A stretch of 64,000 nucleotides of DNA. It comes from Leptofilum sp041748655. GTDB taxonomy: Bacteria > Chloroflexota > Anaerolineae > Promineifilales > Promineifilaceae. This document shows, one piece after another, positions 15,184-22,648 of this stretch; within the stretch, counting starts at the first letter, position 1; every line of letters starts with the position of its first letter. The position numbers and the translations under genes are program-made. Below the pieces are notes generated by a model. The model was not told where the DNA came from. It searched no databases and was given only the letters and a program-made list of their open reading frames with translations. The DNA lies in assembly GCA_041748655.1 (NCBI GenBank), contig JBGTCV010000135.1:9052-73051 (forward strand), given 5' to 3'.

Positions 15184-16434
15184 TTACATCAAATCATACT
15201 GCTCGGCAAAGGCGATGAGGGCATCTTCAAAGACGCTGGCCGGGGGCAAAACCAAGCCCGCACCGACCTGACCCACGCCTGCGTCCTTGTGAGCAATGCC
15301 GGTGTTGATTTGCGGCCGTATCCCCAATTCCACTACCTTACGAATATCGACCCCAACCGGCGTGCCCCGGAAGCCCAGCACCGGAATAGTGAATGCCTTG
15401 TGCTCGGCCACGGTGATTTCATACATGCGCATCGTCGTTTCCACGGCCATTTCCGGCGTGCCGCTGATGAAGGTGACGATGGCCGGGGCAGTGGCCATGG
15501 CAAACGCGCCAATCCCGGCCGTCTCCGTAATGGTGCTGTCGCCGATGTCGCCGCTGGCGTCGGCGGCGGTGAAGCCGGAGAAGTAGAGGCCGTCTGGCTG
15601 GCCCACCGGGCCAGTAAACCAGCGGTCGCCCAGGCCGCTGACGCGAATGCCCAGTTCGGTGCCGTTACGGGCCATGACGGTCATGAGGGTGCTGCCTTCG
15701 ACGCCGTGCCCCGCGTCGGCCATCGCTTTGCAGGCCGCCATGACGGGATTGAGCACGCTGAGGGCGTTGTCGCCTAAAAATTGCAGCACCTGTGCCTTGT
15801 CTTCATCACTGGCGCTGGTTCGGGCAATCAGCGGGGCCAGTTTGGCGGTGAACAAAATCGAGCCAGCCTTGTTCCGATTGTGCCCCTCATCCCCCATGTG
15901 CAGCGATTCCGCCAGCAGGGCACGGATATCCAGGCCGTCTTCGCTGAGGGCGAGGGCATCGGCCAAAATGGTGCCCAGCGTATTGTTCATCCAGTGCAGC
16001 TTGGTGAGCACTTCTTCGCTGTACGCGCCGTAGCGCAGCACCTTGCCGTAGCCTTCGTTGAGGTTGGAGTACGTCTTGTTACCGTGGGTGACGTTTTCCA
16101 CCACGTACACCTTCATCGAGGCGGAGGTCACGCCCGCCATTGGCCCGACTGAGCTGTGTTCGTGGCACGGCTCCAAATCAATCTGGCCGCTGGTGACCAG
16201 CTTTTCGGCATTGGCCCAATCGGTGGCCTTACCCTCGAAAATAAGCGCCCCGACAATCGCGCCGCGCATCGGCCCGGAGGCCCGCTCCCAGGTGATGGGC
16301 GGCCCGGCGTGCAGCAGTAAATTGTCGCGCATCCCCGGAATCACATCCCGGGCGACGGCCACGGTTTTGAGGATCGGTCTCGCGGCCATCATGCGGGAAA
16401 CGGCCGTTTCGTTTGCTTTATCTATGTCAATCAT
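15184..16434 (-). CDS. allG: DUF1116 protein (YlbE/AllG-type oxamate carbamoyltransferase subunit)
   Basis: This 416-residue protein belongs to the DUF1116 family. E. coli YlbE (AllG) was reported to form oxamate carbamoyltransferase together with FdrA (AllF) and YlbF (AllH) in anaerobic allantoin breakdown. Recognisable blocks are VIPGMRDNLLLHAGPPITWE, MRGAIVGALIFEG, PCHEHSSVGPMAGVTSASM, HMGDEGHNRNKAG and MARNGTELGIRVSGLGD. AGGAGA stands seven bases before the start at 16434; a longer frame begins in repeat DNA. It is downstream of fdrA and one small gene on the same strand. The third subunit (DUF2877) and a carbamate kinase are not nearby, so the biochemical role is inferred from family context only. 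Confidence 0.87.
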   Translation of the reverse strand: MIDIDKANETAVSRMMAARPILKTVAVARDVIPGMRDNLLLHAGPPITWERASGPMRGAIVGALIFEGKATDWANAEKLVTSGQIDLEPCHEHSSVGPMAGVTSASMKVYVVENVTHGNKTYSNLNEGYGKVLRYGAYSEEVLTKLHWMNNTLGTILADALALSEDGLDIRALLAESLHMGDEGHNRNKAGSILFTAKLAPLIARTSASDEDKAQVLQFLGDNALSVLNPVMAACKAMADAGHGVEGSTLMTVMARNGTELGIRVSGLGDRWFTGPVGQPDGLYFSGFTAADASGDIGDSTITETAGIGAFAMATAPAIVTFISGTPEMAVETTMRMYEITVAEHKAFTIPVLGFRGTPVGVDIRKVVELGIRPQINTGIAHKDAGVGQVGAGLVLPPASVFEDALIAFAEQYDLM

Positions 16435-16454
16435 GTGCTTTCTCCTGAATTTGT

Positions 16455-16520
16455 ACCGCGGAGGGCGCGGAGAGCGCAGAGGCAAATCTGTCAATCTGCG
16501 TAATCTTTGATTTTATCTTC
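16455..16520. repeat. Composite CGCAGAG + AATCTGCG stutter repeat
   Basis: ACCGCGGAGGGCGCGGAGAG, CGCAGAGG, then AAATCTGTCAATCTGCGTAA and TCTTTGATTTTATC. It fills the leader of the DUF1116 gene, starting about 20 bases before its ATG, and reaches the stop of the upstream small gene. Confidence 0.65.
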
Positions 16521-16851
16521 ATTCTACATTCGTTATCGTGCGAAGCTTTTCAGTGAGGTTAGAAAGCAGGTTAGCTGCGTTTGGATTTTGCGTCTCGGCA
16601 AAATGTTCGCGAAAGCAATTGACGATAACAGCCGCCATTTCTTCGTGAAAATCATCGGGCAAGAAATCACCTTCTCTGGTAAAAAGCAGGTCATCATCTT
16701 CAAGCGTAGGCACCTCTACCCCGGGCTTGCCAATTTCAAATGCCCAGGTGTCCCATCTGGCCCGGAAGTAAAAGTTGTGATTACCAACTTTGCCGCTAGC
16801 CTGGATGGGCGCATACCCGCCGAAATAGTCCAGTTCAATTCCAGTTTTCAT
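16519..16851 (-). CDS. Hypothetical protein between fdrA and DUF1116
   Basis: I do not recognise this 110-residue acidic protein. It begins MKTGIELDYFGGYAPIQASG, with an aromatic middle (GNHNFYFRARWDTWAFEIG) and a helical C-terminal half (FHEEMAAVIVNCFREHFAET). It has no signal peptide or membrane segment. It starts nine bases after the fdrA stop, so it is likely cotranscribed. The C-terminal residues overlap the edge of a stutter repeat. It might be an immunity- or SMI1-like small protein, but nothing proves it. Confidence 0.6.
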   Translation of the reverse strand: MKTGIELDYFGGYAPIQASGKVGNHNFYFRARWDTWAFEIGKPGVEVPTLEDDDLLFTREGDFLPDDFHEEMAAVIVNCFREHFAETQNPNAANLLSNLTEKLRTITNVE

Positions 16852-16860
16852 CTGCCGATA

Positions 16861-18534
16861 CTAACCCTTGCTCTTCATTTTTGCCAGGATGGCCATCAGC
16901 TTTTCGTTGCCGCCCGCCGGAGGACGCCACTCGACCTGTACGGCCGTTCCTCCCTGCCCCTTAATGCTTTCATAAAACGACTCGACCCCCACATTAATCG
17001 CCATCAGCGTGCCGCTAAAAGCGGCTGGCGAAACGGCCGTTCCGTTAAATGCCAGCTCTGGCAGCCGGTTAAAAATGTAATCGACTGCCTCGTTGGTGCT
17101 GGAAAAGACCGTTGCTCCGGCCGCGGCCAGCTGCTCAATCTGGGCCAGCAAATCCTGCGGATCTTCATCCGTGCCCACGACAATAGCCACCACCTTTTTA
17201 CCCGTCTGCACCGCCTCGGCGATGGCGGGGCTGAGTTCGCCCGCCGGGTTGGGATGCGCCCCTTCGCCCAGCACTATGTCCAGCAAAATAAAGCCAACCT
17301 CGGGATCGGCCGTTTCCTGGCGCAGGCGGCGCAGGCGCAAATCATTGTCCATCATCGGGTGGAGGCGGCCTTGAGTGAACTCATCTTCGCCCAGGTCCAG
17401 GATGGTGTGCCCCTGGCTGCGGGTGAGATCGGTCAGCTTTTGCTCGGGGCGGAGGGGAATGTTGGTGTGGAGCTGATCGAGAACGGCCGTTAACCCCAAA
17501 ACCGTCTCATACGCCAGCGTGCCGCCAGAAAAAAGACCGCGCACATATCCCTCTACCGGCTGGCGCTGCGGCGAAAGCAGCGACGTCTCTACCATCGTGG
17601 CCAATTGCACGGCTATTTCGGCCGTTTCTACCAGGCTGGTAGCAAAATGAATGTCGCCCACCTTGTGCCCCGGTGGCGGGAAGCCGATAAAGTTGACCAC
17701 AATCTGCTTGCCGGTGGCCTGCGCCGCCCGCAGCAGCCGGGTGGCCACCTGCGGCGACGGTGGCTTGGAGATCAGCACAATGACCCGGGTGGCCCGATCC
17801 TGCCCCAGCAGCTGCACCGCTTGCAGCGCGGTGATCGCCCCCACCTCGGCCTTCAAATCACGCCCGCCGGTGCCGATGGCCTGCGACAGGCCACTGCCCA
17901 AATTGTGAATCTCGCTGCTCACCGCTTGCAAGCCGGTGCCAGAAGCGGCCACCAGCCCAATACGGCCGCGCCGCACCCGGTTGGCGAAGCCCAGCCCCAC
18001 GCCGTTGACAATCGCTGTGCCGCAGTCTGGCCCCATCACCAGCAGCCCAGCCGCCTGCGCTTTTTGCTTCAGGCGGACTTCGTCGGCCAGGGGGACATTG
18101 TCGCTATAGAGGAAGACGTGCTTGCCCAACTCCAGCGCCTCTTCAGCCACGCCGGCGGCATAGCGGCCCGGCACGGAAATCAGTACCCAGCTTGCTTCGG
18201 GCAGCAGCTTGGCGGCGGCGGCCAGGCTTTGCGGACGGTATTCGCTGCTGCTGGCTGCCTTGCGGCGGGTGAGCAGCTGGTCTACCTGGTCGATGGCGGC
18301 AGAGACGGCCGTTTCCGACTCCCCCTTCACCACAATCAGCAAATCATCTGCCCTGGCGCTGACGTTGGCGGGCAGCAAATCGCCCGCAGCCAGCAGTTCC
18401 TTGTTGGCCTCGGTGGCCATCACCACCCCGGCATCGGCCACACCCGGCAGCTCGGCCAGCGCCTTTTGCAGCTGCATCAGCACCACGGAATCATAGTAGG
18501 CGCCCGGCCTCACTTCACTTTTGATTATCGTCAT
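16861..18534 (-). CDS. fdrA: FdrA family protein (AllF-type oxamate carbamoyltransferase subunit)
   Basis: This 557-residue protein has the acyl-CoA-synthetase-like architecture of FdrA: an N-terminal half with MTIIKSEVRPGAYYDSVVLM and VVMATEANKELLAA, then a CoA-binding-like Rossmann segment VFLYSDNVPLADEVRLKQKA, VMGPDCGTAIVNGVGLGFAN and IGLVAASGTGLQAVS. A C-terminal ligase-like part follows with VEGYVRGLFSGGTLAYE, HPMMDNDLRLRRL and ILLDIVLGEGAHPNPAG. E. coli FdrA (AllF) acts with DUF1116 and DUF2877 proteins as oxamate carbamoyltransferase; DUF1116 is two genes downstream. The ATG at 18534 is preceded by GGAGATG. Regulation is unseen. Confidence 0.88.
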   Translation of the reverse strand: MTIIKSEVRPGAYYDSVVLMQLQKALAELPGVADAGVVMATEANKELLAAGDLLPANVSARADDLLIVVKGESETAVSAAIDQVDQLLTRRKAASSSEYRPQSLAAAAKLLPEASWVLISVPGRYAAGVAEEALELGKHVFLYSDNVPLADEVRLKQKAQAAGLLVMGPDCGTAIVNGVGLGFANRVRRGRIGLVAASGTGLQAVSSEIHNLGSGLSQAIGTGGRDLKAEVGAITALQAVQLLGQDRATRVIVLISKPPSPQVATRLLRAAQATGKQIVVNFIGFPPPGHKVGDIHFATSLVETAEIAVQLATMVETSLLSPQRQPVEGYVRGLFSGGTLAYETVLGLTAVLDQLHTNIPLRPEQKLTDLTRSQGHTILDLGEDEFTQGRLHPMMDNDLRLRRLRQETADPEVGFILLDIVLGEGAHPNPAGELSPAIAEAVQTGKKVVAIVVGTDEDPQDLLAQIEQLAAAGATVFSSTNEAVDYIFNRLPELAFNGTAVSPAAFSGTLMAINVGVESFYESIKGQGGTAVQVEWRPPAGGNEKLMAILAKMKSKG

Positions 18535-18550
18535 CTGGTCATCTCCAATT

Positions 18551-18642
18551 TTTATTACGAAGGAACGAAGGAACAGAAGAAACAAAGGATTTTTTTATTT
18601 TCTCTTCGTATCTTTGTGCCTTCGTCCCTTTGTAATAAAGTT
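18551..18642. repeat. CGAAGG stutter hairpin in the fdrA leader
   Basis: TTTATTACGAAGGAACGAAG, GAACAGAAGAAACAAAGG on the left; CCTTCGTCCCTTTGTAATAAAG on the right as imperfect reverse complement. It forms a long stem around a T-rich centre between the upstream acyltransferase stop and the fdrA start. Confidence 0.65.
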
Positions 18643-18647
18643 TTTTT

Positions 18648-19370
18648 TTAAGTACGGTCCACGCGGCGGGGGTTTTGGCGAAACTTGATGATGGAGTCGG
18701 CCGCATGGTACCCCTTTCGCAGGCTGAGGTTGGCGTAAACCAGCGTGCGTGGCCCGATGAGCGTGCCGGGGTTAAGCACGGCGTTGCAGCCGGTTTGGGC
18801 GTCATCGCCCAGGATGGCGCCCATTTTGGTCAGCCCCGTGTCGTAGGTTTGGTCGTCTATGGTGAGTTGGATAGACGGCCGTTTCCCCGTCACCGCATCC
18901 TTTTCACTCAAAATCCCCAAATTGCTGAGCTTGGTGCCTGCGCCCAGGTTCACCCGGTGGCCCAAAATGGAATCCCCCACGTAGTTGAAGTGGGGAGCAT
19001 GAGCGCCCGGCAAAAAGAGCGAATTTTTCGCTTCGCTGGCGTGGCCCAGGCCGCTGCCCGGCAGCAAAATGACGTTTTCCCGCACATATGCGCCGTGCCG
19101 CACCGTCGCCCCCGCGCCGATATAGGCGGGACCCTGCACATACGCCCCCGGCTCAATCACCGCCCCTTCGCCAATAAAAATGGGGCGATCAGACAGGTAA
19201 GCGCCGGGCATCACCGTGCCCAAAATTGTCTGCTCATGTCCCACCAATCGAGCCACGTGCGCCCCGATTTGCGGAATCGCTTCCCAAACGTAAGTACAGT
19301 TCGCAAAAAACGAAGCCACAAACTGATCTGTCAAATCAAAAAAGCCGTTAGGTGCTAAATCAATCTCCAA
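18648..19370 (-). CDS. Left-handed beta-helix hexapeptide protein (GlmU C-terminal-like)
   Basis: This 240-residue protein consists of hexapeptide repeats of the acyltransferase/nucleotidyltransferase-associated beta-helix. Examples are PIFIGEGAVIEPGAYVQG, PAYIGAGATVRHGAYVREN, then NSLFLPGAHAPHFNYVGDSI, VNLGAGTKLSN and IGPRTLVYANLSLRKG. It resembles stand-alone UDP-GlcNAc pyrophosphorylase-related proteins, without the N-terminal pyrophosphorylase domain. No ATG fits the N-terminus. The likely start is TTG at 19370, with GGAG eight bases upstream supplied by a CCAATCTCC stutter repeat. The substrate is unknown. It is upstream of fdrA on the same strand, but separated by a long hairpin repeat. 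Confidence 0.72.
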   Translation of the reverse strand: MEIDLAPNGFFDLTDQFVASFFANCTYVWEAIPQIGAHVARLVGHEQTILGTVMPGAYLSDRPIFIGEGAVIEPGAYVQGPAYIGAGATVRHGAYVRENVILLPGSGLGHASEAKNSLFLPGAHAPHFNYVGDSILGHRVNLGAGTKLSNLGILSEKDAVTGKRPSIQLTIDDQTYDTGLTKMGAILGDDAQTGCNAVLNPGTLIGPRTLVYANLSLRKGYHAADSIIKFRQNPRRVDRT

Positions 19371-19454
19371 TCTCCAATCTCCAGGTTTAACCGTGGAGAG
19401 CGCAGAGAACGCGGAGTTTTTCTCCGTGCCCTCCGCGTTCTCTGCGGTGAATTA
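19359..19454. repeat. CCAATCTCC plus CGCAGAG stutter hairpin
   Basis: CAATCTCCAATCTCCAATCT (19361-19380) abuts a head-to-head element: ACCGTGGAGAGCGCAGAGAA, CGCGGAG, TTTTT, CTCCGTGCCCTCCGCGTTCT and CTGCGGTGAATTA. The left part provides the start region of the acyltransferase gene, and the right end reaches the stop codon of the GDSL lipoprotein gene. Confidence 0.7.
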
Positions 19455-20267
19455 ATTTTGTGAAAGTAGCCTACACACCGCGGGCTGCATTTGTTCCACC
19501 CAGAGGCGGTACATTTCGCCAGACGGATGCAAAAAATCATCGGCCGTTAGCGAGCCATCAACCAGCGCTCGGCGGGAAATTTCGGTTATGTCAATATAAA
19601 CGATGCCGCGCTGTTCTGCTTCGGAGCGGTTGATGGCGTTGAAGGCGTCGATGGCTGCGCCAATTTCCTCCCGGTTTTGGCGATGGGCAAACGGGGTTGC
19701 CCCCCAGTCGGGAATGGAGACGACGAAGACACGGTGGGGATTGTTGTTGGCGAGGGAAACGGCCGTTGCCAACAGCCCCACAAACTCAGCCCGATATGCG
19801 TCCTCGCTTAATCCGCGATACTGGTTGTTCACCCCAATCAGCAGCGACACCAGGTCATACGGCCCAGCCGGTTCGGCCAGAGCAATGCCCTCGGCCAATT
19901 CGTCCGTCGTCCAGCCCGTTTTGGCAATAATTTCCGGATCGCCAATGTTGACGGCCAGTTGGCGCAGCATCGCCACCAGCTGCACCGGCCATCGTTTGGC
20001 CTCTTCAACGCTTTCACCAATGGTGTAAGAATCCCCCAGCGCCAGGTAGCGCAGCGGTTTTTCCGTGCGCGGGGCGCAGGCGGGGGCGGGCGTTGGTGCC
20101 GGTGTCTCAATGGGCGATGGTGTCATAGTGGGTGATGGTTGCACAACAGTTGTGGGGGCGGGAACGGCCGTTGCTGAACTTGACTCAGCCGCCGCCCCAC
20201 ACCCAACAATACTCAAAATTAATAGAAACCCAAGTGCGCGAAGCAACCGCAAAACAGCTAAACCCAT
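19452..20267 (-). CDS. SGNH/GDSL-type esterase lipoprotein
   Basis: This 271-residue predicted lipoprotein starts with a hydrophobic signal ending in the lipobox LSIVGC (Cys 23). A low-complexity Pro/Thr/Ser spacer rich in PTP follows to residue ~68. The SGNH fold then starts with block I YLALGDSYTIGES (catalytic Ser), block III LLIGVNNQYRG (Asn), and block V DDFLHPSGE (Asp-x-x-His). The complete set supports an active esterase or acylhydrolase tethered outside the cytoplasmic membrane. The substrate is unknown. It is transcribed with the minus-strand genes; the amidase stop lies 17 bases upstream. Confidence 0.88.
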   Translation of the reverse strand: MGLAVLRLLRALGFLLILSIVGCGAAAESSSATAVPAPTTVVQPSPTMTPSPIETPAPTPAPACAPRTEKPLRYLALGDSYTIGESVEEAKRWPVQLVAMLRQLAVNIGDPEIIAKTGWTTDELAEGIALAEPAGPYDLVSLLIGVNNQYRGLSEDAYRAEFVGLLATAVSLANNNPHRVFVVSIPDWGATPFAHRQNREEIGAAIDAFNAINRSEAEQRGIVYIDITEISRRALVDGSLTADDFLHPSGEMYRLWVEQMQPAVCRLLSQN

Positions 20268-20283
20268 CCTCTGCGTCTCTGCG

Positions 20284-21588
20284 TTAACGTTTTACGATCG
20301 GTTCAACCTGACAGGCAAAACTCAGCAGCGCCTCATCGCCAAACCAGCGGCCCGTCAGCTGCAAACCGAGCGGCAGACCCGCCTTGTTTTTTCCGGCGGG
20401 CAGCGTCAACGTGGGCAGCCCGGCATGGGTCCAGGGCAGGTTCATCACCGGGTCGCCGGTGCTGTCCAGCCCGACTGGAGCCGCCCCCAACGCTGGCGGC
20501 GAGAGCCACAAATCGATGCCGTTTCTGTCCATCAGCTGCATGAGCGTTTCGCGCAGCGCCGCCCGCCCGGCAATCGCCTTCTTCAGCAGCGTATCCTTCA
20601 CTTTTTGGCCCCGCTGGATCAGTTCGGCCGTTTTCGGATGATATTTTTCGCCATACTGCGCGTACCAATCGGCATGGAATCGGGCCGCTTCAGCCGCCAC
20701 AATCAGGTTGTGCCGGGCGTAAATCGCCTCAAAATCGGGCATCGCTTCGACCGACTTCACAATAAAGCCCGCCTGGTGCAGCCGACGACACATCTGCCGA
20801 AAATGCTTGCGCCCTTCTTCGGAAGCCCGCTGTAAAAATGGACCTTCGGGAATCCCCAAAACAGGTTTGTTCTCCGTCACAACCAGCTGCCAATGTTGAC
20901 ATAACAAGCCAGCGGCCAGTTCCATGCCATCAACGTCATTGGTAAAACAACCGACGTGATCCAGCGAAAGGGAAAGCGGCAGCACGCCCGATTTGTCGAT
21001 GCGGTTGTAGGTTGGTTTGTAGCCCACGGTACCACAAAACGCCGCCGGGCGATTGACAGAGCCAATCGTCTGCGTGCCAAAGGTGAGCGGGGCAATGCCT
21101 GCCCCGACGGCGGCAGCTGAGCCGCTGCTGCTGCCGCCGGGGGTGTGGCTGGGGTTGTGCGGATTGCGCGTGGGACCAGGGCCAAAGTAGGCAAATTCGG
21201 TGGTGACGGTTTTGCCCAAAATGAGCGCCCCCGCCTGGCATAGGGCCGTCACGCTGGGGGCTTCGCTGCCTTGCAAAAACTCAGTCGGCAGCTGGCTGCC
21301 CGCCTGGGTAACGAACCCTTCCACCTGAAAAATATCTTTTACGCCCAGCGGGATGCCAAACAAGGGGGGGCGGTCAGCGGGATTGGGGTATGTTTCCAGG
21401 AGTTGTTGGGCTTGTTGATGGAGGCGGTGGAAACGGCCGTCTTCCGGCACAAAGGCCAGCACATACGGTTCTCGCTCGTTAAACCGCGCCTCCAGCGCTG
21501 CCAGATAATCGAACAAGGACCAGCCCCCGCTGCGCAGTTCGCTGGCAATAACGGCCAGCGAAGCGTCCAGGTTAATGCGCTTGCTCAT
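20284..21588 (-). CDS. Amidase signature-family enzyme
   Basis: This 434-residue amidase signature enzyme (Ser-cisSer-Lys) hydrolyses amides or ureido compounds. K84 sits in PLGVKDIFQVEG, the cis-Ser in TPGGSSSGSAAA (about 151-157), and the nucleophile S177 in GTQTIGSVNRPA; the last replaces the usual GGSIRxPA, which may alter the oxyanion loop. The C-terminus has LPWTHAGLPTLTLPAG and LPLGLQLTGRWFGDEALL. The ATG at 21588 overlaps the stop of the upstream 2Fe-2S subunit gene (ATGA), so the enzyme is coupled to the molybdenum hydroxylase. This suggests action on an N-heterocycle oxidation product. Specificity is unknown. Confidence 0.87.
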   Translation of the reverse strand: MSKRINLDASLAVIASELRSGGWSLFDYLAALEARFNEREPYVLAFVPEDGRFHRLHQQAQQLLETYPNPADRPPLFGIPLGVKDIFQVEGFVTQAGSQLPTEFLQGSEAPSVTALCQAGALILGKTVTTEFAYFGPGPTRNPHNPSHTPGGSSSGSAAAVGAGIAPLTFGTQTIGSVNRPAAFCGTVGYKPTYNRIDKSGVLPLSLSLDHVGCFTNDVDGMELAAGLLCQHWQLVVTENKPVLGIPEGPFLQRASEEGRKHFRQMCRRLHQAGFIVKSVEAMPDFEAIYARHNLIVAAEAARFHADWYAQYGEKYHPKTAELIQRGQKVKDTLLKKAIAGRAALRETLMQLMDRNGIDLWLSPPALGAAPVGLDSTGDPVMNLPWTHAGLPTLTLPAGKNKAGLPLGLQLTGRWFGDEALLSFACQVEPIVKR

Positions 21589-22058
21589 TCTGCACCATGC
21601 ACTTTTTGGGCCGCAAGCTGCACCGCCTGAACGATATGCTGGTAGCCCGTACAGCGGCACAAATTACCGGAAATCGCCTCGCGAATTTCCACCTCGGTGG
21701 GGTTGGGATGGGCCTCGACAAACGGCACCAGCGTCATGAGGAAGCCAGGGGTGCAAAAGCCACACTGCAAGCCGTGGGCCTCCCAAAACGCCTGCTGGAT
21801 GGGGTGCAAATCTGTCTGGCTCTTCGCCAGCCCTTCCACGGTAGTCAATTCGTGCCCGTTGGCCTGCACGGCAAACATCAGGCAGGAGCGAATCGGCTCG
21901 CCATCGAACAGCACCGTACACGCCCCACACACCCCCTGCTCACAACCGACATGCGTTCCCGTCAGCCCCAAATCATGCCGCAAAAAATCGCTCAGCAGCA
22001 TCCTCGGCTCAACATCGCGCTCGTAAGTTTTTCCGTTTATGGTCAAAGAAATATTCAT
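21585..22058 (-). CDS. Molybdenum hydroxylase 2Fe-2S subunit (CoxS/XdhC-like)
   Basis: This 157-residue iron-sulfur subunit of the xanthine dehydrogenase/CO dehydrogenase family passes electrons from the molybdenum site to FAD. The plant-type [2Fe-2S] site is at residues ~40-62: CEQGVCGACTVLFDGE, then CLMFAV. The second, all-helical [2Fe-2S] site has CGFCTPGF near residue 101 and LCRCTGYQHIV near 135. Family length is normal. It is separated from the FAD subunit by a GxxExxY gene and its repeat-rich surroundings, and it overlaps the amidase gene downstream. The catalytic molybdopterin subunit is not in the window. Confidence 0.92.
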   Translation of the reverse strand: MNISLTINGKTYERDVEPRMLLSDFLRHDLGLTGTHVGCEQGVCGACTVLFDGEPIRSCLMFAVQANGHELTTVEGLAKSQTDLHPIQQAFWEAHGLQCGFCTPGFLMTLVPFVEAHPNPTEVEIREAISGNLCRCTGYQHIVQAVQLAAQKVHGAE

Positions 22059-22062
22059 TTTT

Positions 22063-22503
22063 TTACGATCCGTTGTTTTCAGGATTTTTATCAACAGATT
22101 TCGCAGATTTATCAGATTTTTTCTTGCTATTAAACAATCGTGTGTATTGAAGTGAATCAGCACCAAAATTGAGAAGAAGCCCACGATCGTAATTTGAGGC
22201 GCGTAAATAGTTGATCACTTGAGCTTTTTCTCGGCCGCTTACTACTTGAAGTGCTTTTAATTCTACGATAATGGTATCAAAGCAAACAAAATCAGCACGA
22301 TAAACTTTTTGCATCTGCTGGCCCTTATAAAAAATTGGCAAGTCAACCTCGTGCAAAAATGGGATATTCCTGCTGCACATCTCCATCATAAGAGCTTCAT
22401 GGTATACATCTTCTAAAAACCCTGCACCTAACTCCCTGTGAACAGCCATCGCAGCGCCAATTACTACATAAGTTTCAGGATCGCGCTTTTGTTTTCCATC
22501 CAT
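22063..22503 (-). CDS. GxxExxY protein, PD-(D/E)XK nuclease-like
   Basis: This roughly 146-residue member of the GxxExxY family (PDDEXK_3-like) has residues ELGAGFLEDVYHEAL with the naming motif G-x-x-E-x-x-Y, then HEVDLPIFYKGQQMQK. A nuclease-type core follows: YRADFVCFDTIIVELKALQ, with D in RADF and ExK in VELK. The end RASNYDRGLLLNFG is family-typical. The first in-frame start (22536) lies in repeat DNA, so 22503 is chosen. The gene interrupts an FAD-subunit / iron-sulfur-subunit pair normally adjacent, and is bracketed by AATCTGCG-type repeats on both sides. No biochemical function is established for the family to my knowledge. Confidence 0.85.
   Translation of the reverse strand: MDGKQKRDPETYVVIGAAMAVHRELGAGFLEDVYHEALMMEMCSRNIPFLHEVDLPIFYKGQQMQKVYRADFVCFDTIIVELKALQVVSGREKAQVINYLRASNYDRGLLLNFGADSLQYTRLFNSKKKSDKSAKSVDKNPENNGS
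22080..22121. repeat. AATCTGCG stutter repeat at the 3' end of the GxxExxY gene
   Basis: The minus strand reads AATCTGATAAATCTGCGAAA and TCTGTTGATAAAAATCC inside the last codons of the GxxExxY gene (KKSDKSAKSVDKNPENN). The repeat is therefore translated as the protein's C-terminal tail. Confidence 0.6.
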
Positions 22504-22515
22504 TTCATTCCCAAT

Positions 22516-22640
22516 CTTTTCAATCTGCGAAATCATTGATTTTTTAGCTTTTTATTAACAGATTACACAGATCTGCAAGATTTTGGGCTTAACCATTCGT
22601 AAATCTTTTTAATCTGCGAAATCTTTGATTTTATTCTCAA
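22516..22640. repeat. AATCTGCG stutter repeats upstream of the GxxExxY gene
   Basis: At least three word groups lie here: TTTTCAATCTGCGAAATCAT, AACAGATTACACAGATCTGC, and TTTTTAATCTGCGAAATCTT with GATTTTATTCTC. They fill the gap between the FAD-subunit stop (22649) and the GxxExxY start. Confidence 0.7.
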
Positions 22641-22648
22641 TATCTGGC

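Noticed and set aside
14533..15777. 414-codon plus-strand open frame across three minus-strand genes
   Set aside because: It spans the antisense of a methyltransferase, a nucleotidyltransferase and DUF1116, plus a repeat, and shows no protein features.
17605..18651. 348-codon plus-strand open frame opposite fdrA
   Set aside because: Shadow of fdrA; Gln/His-rich composition expected from antisense reading.
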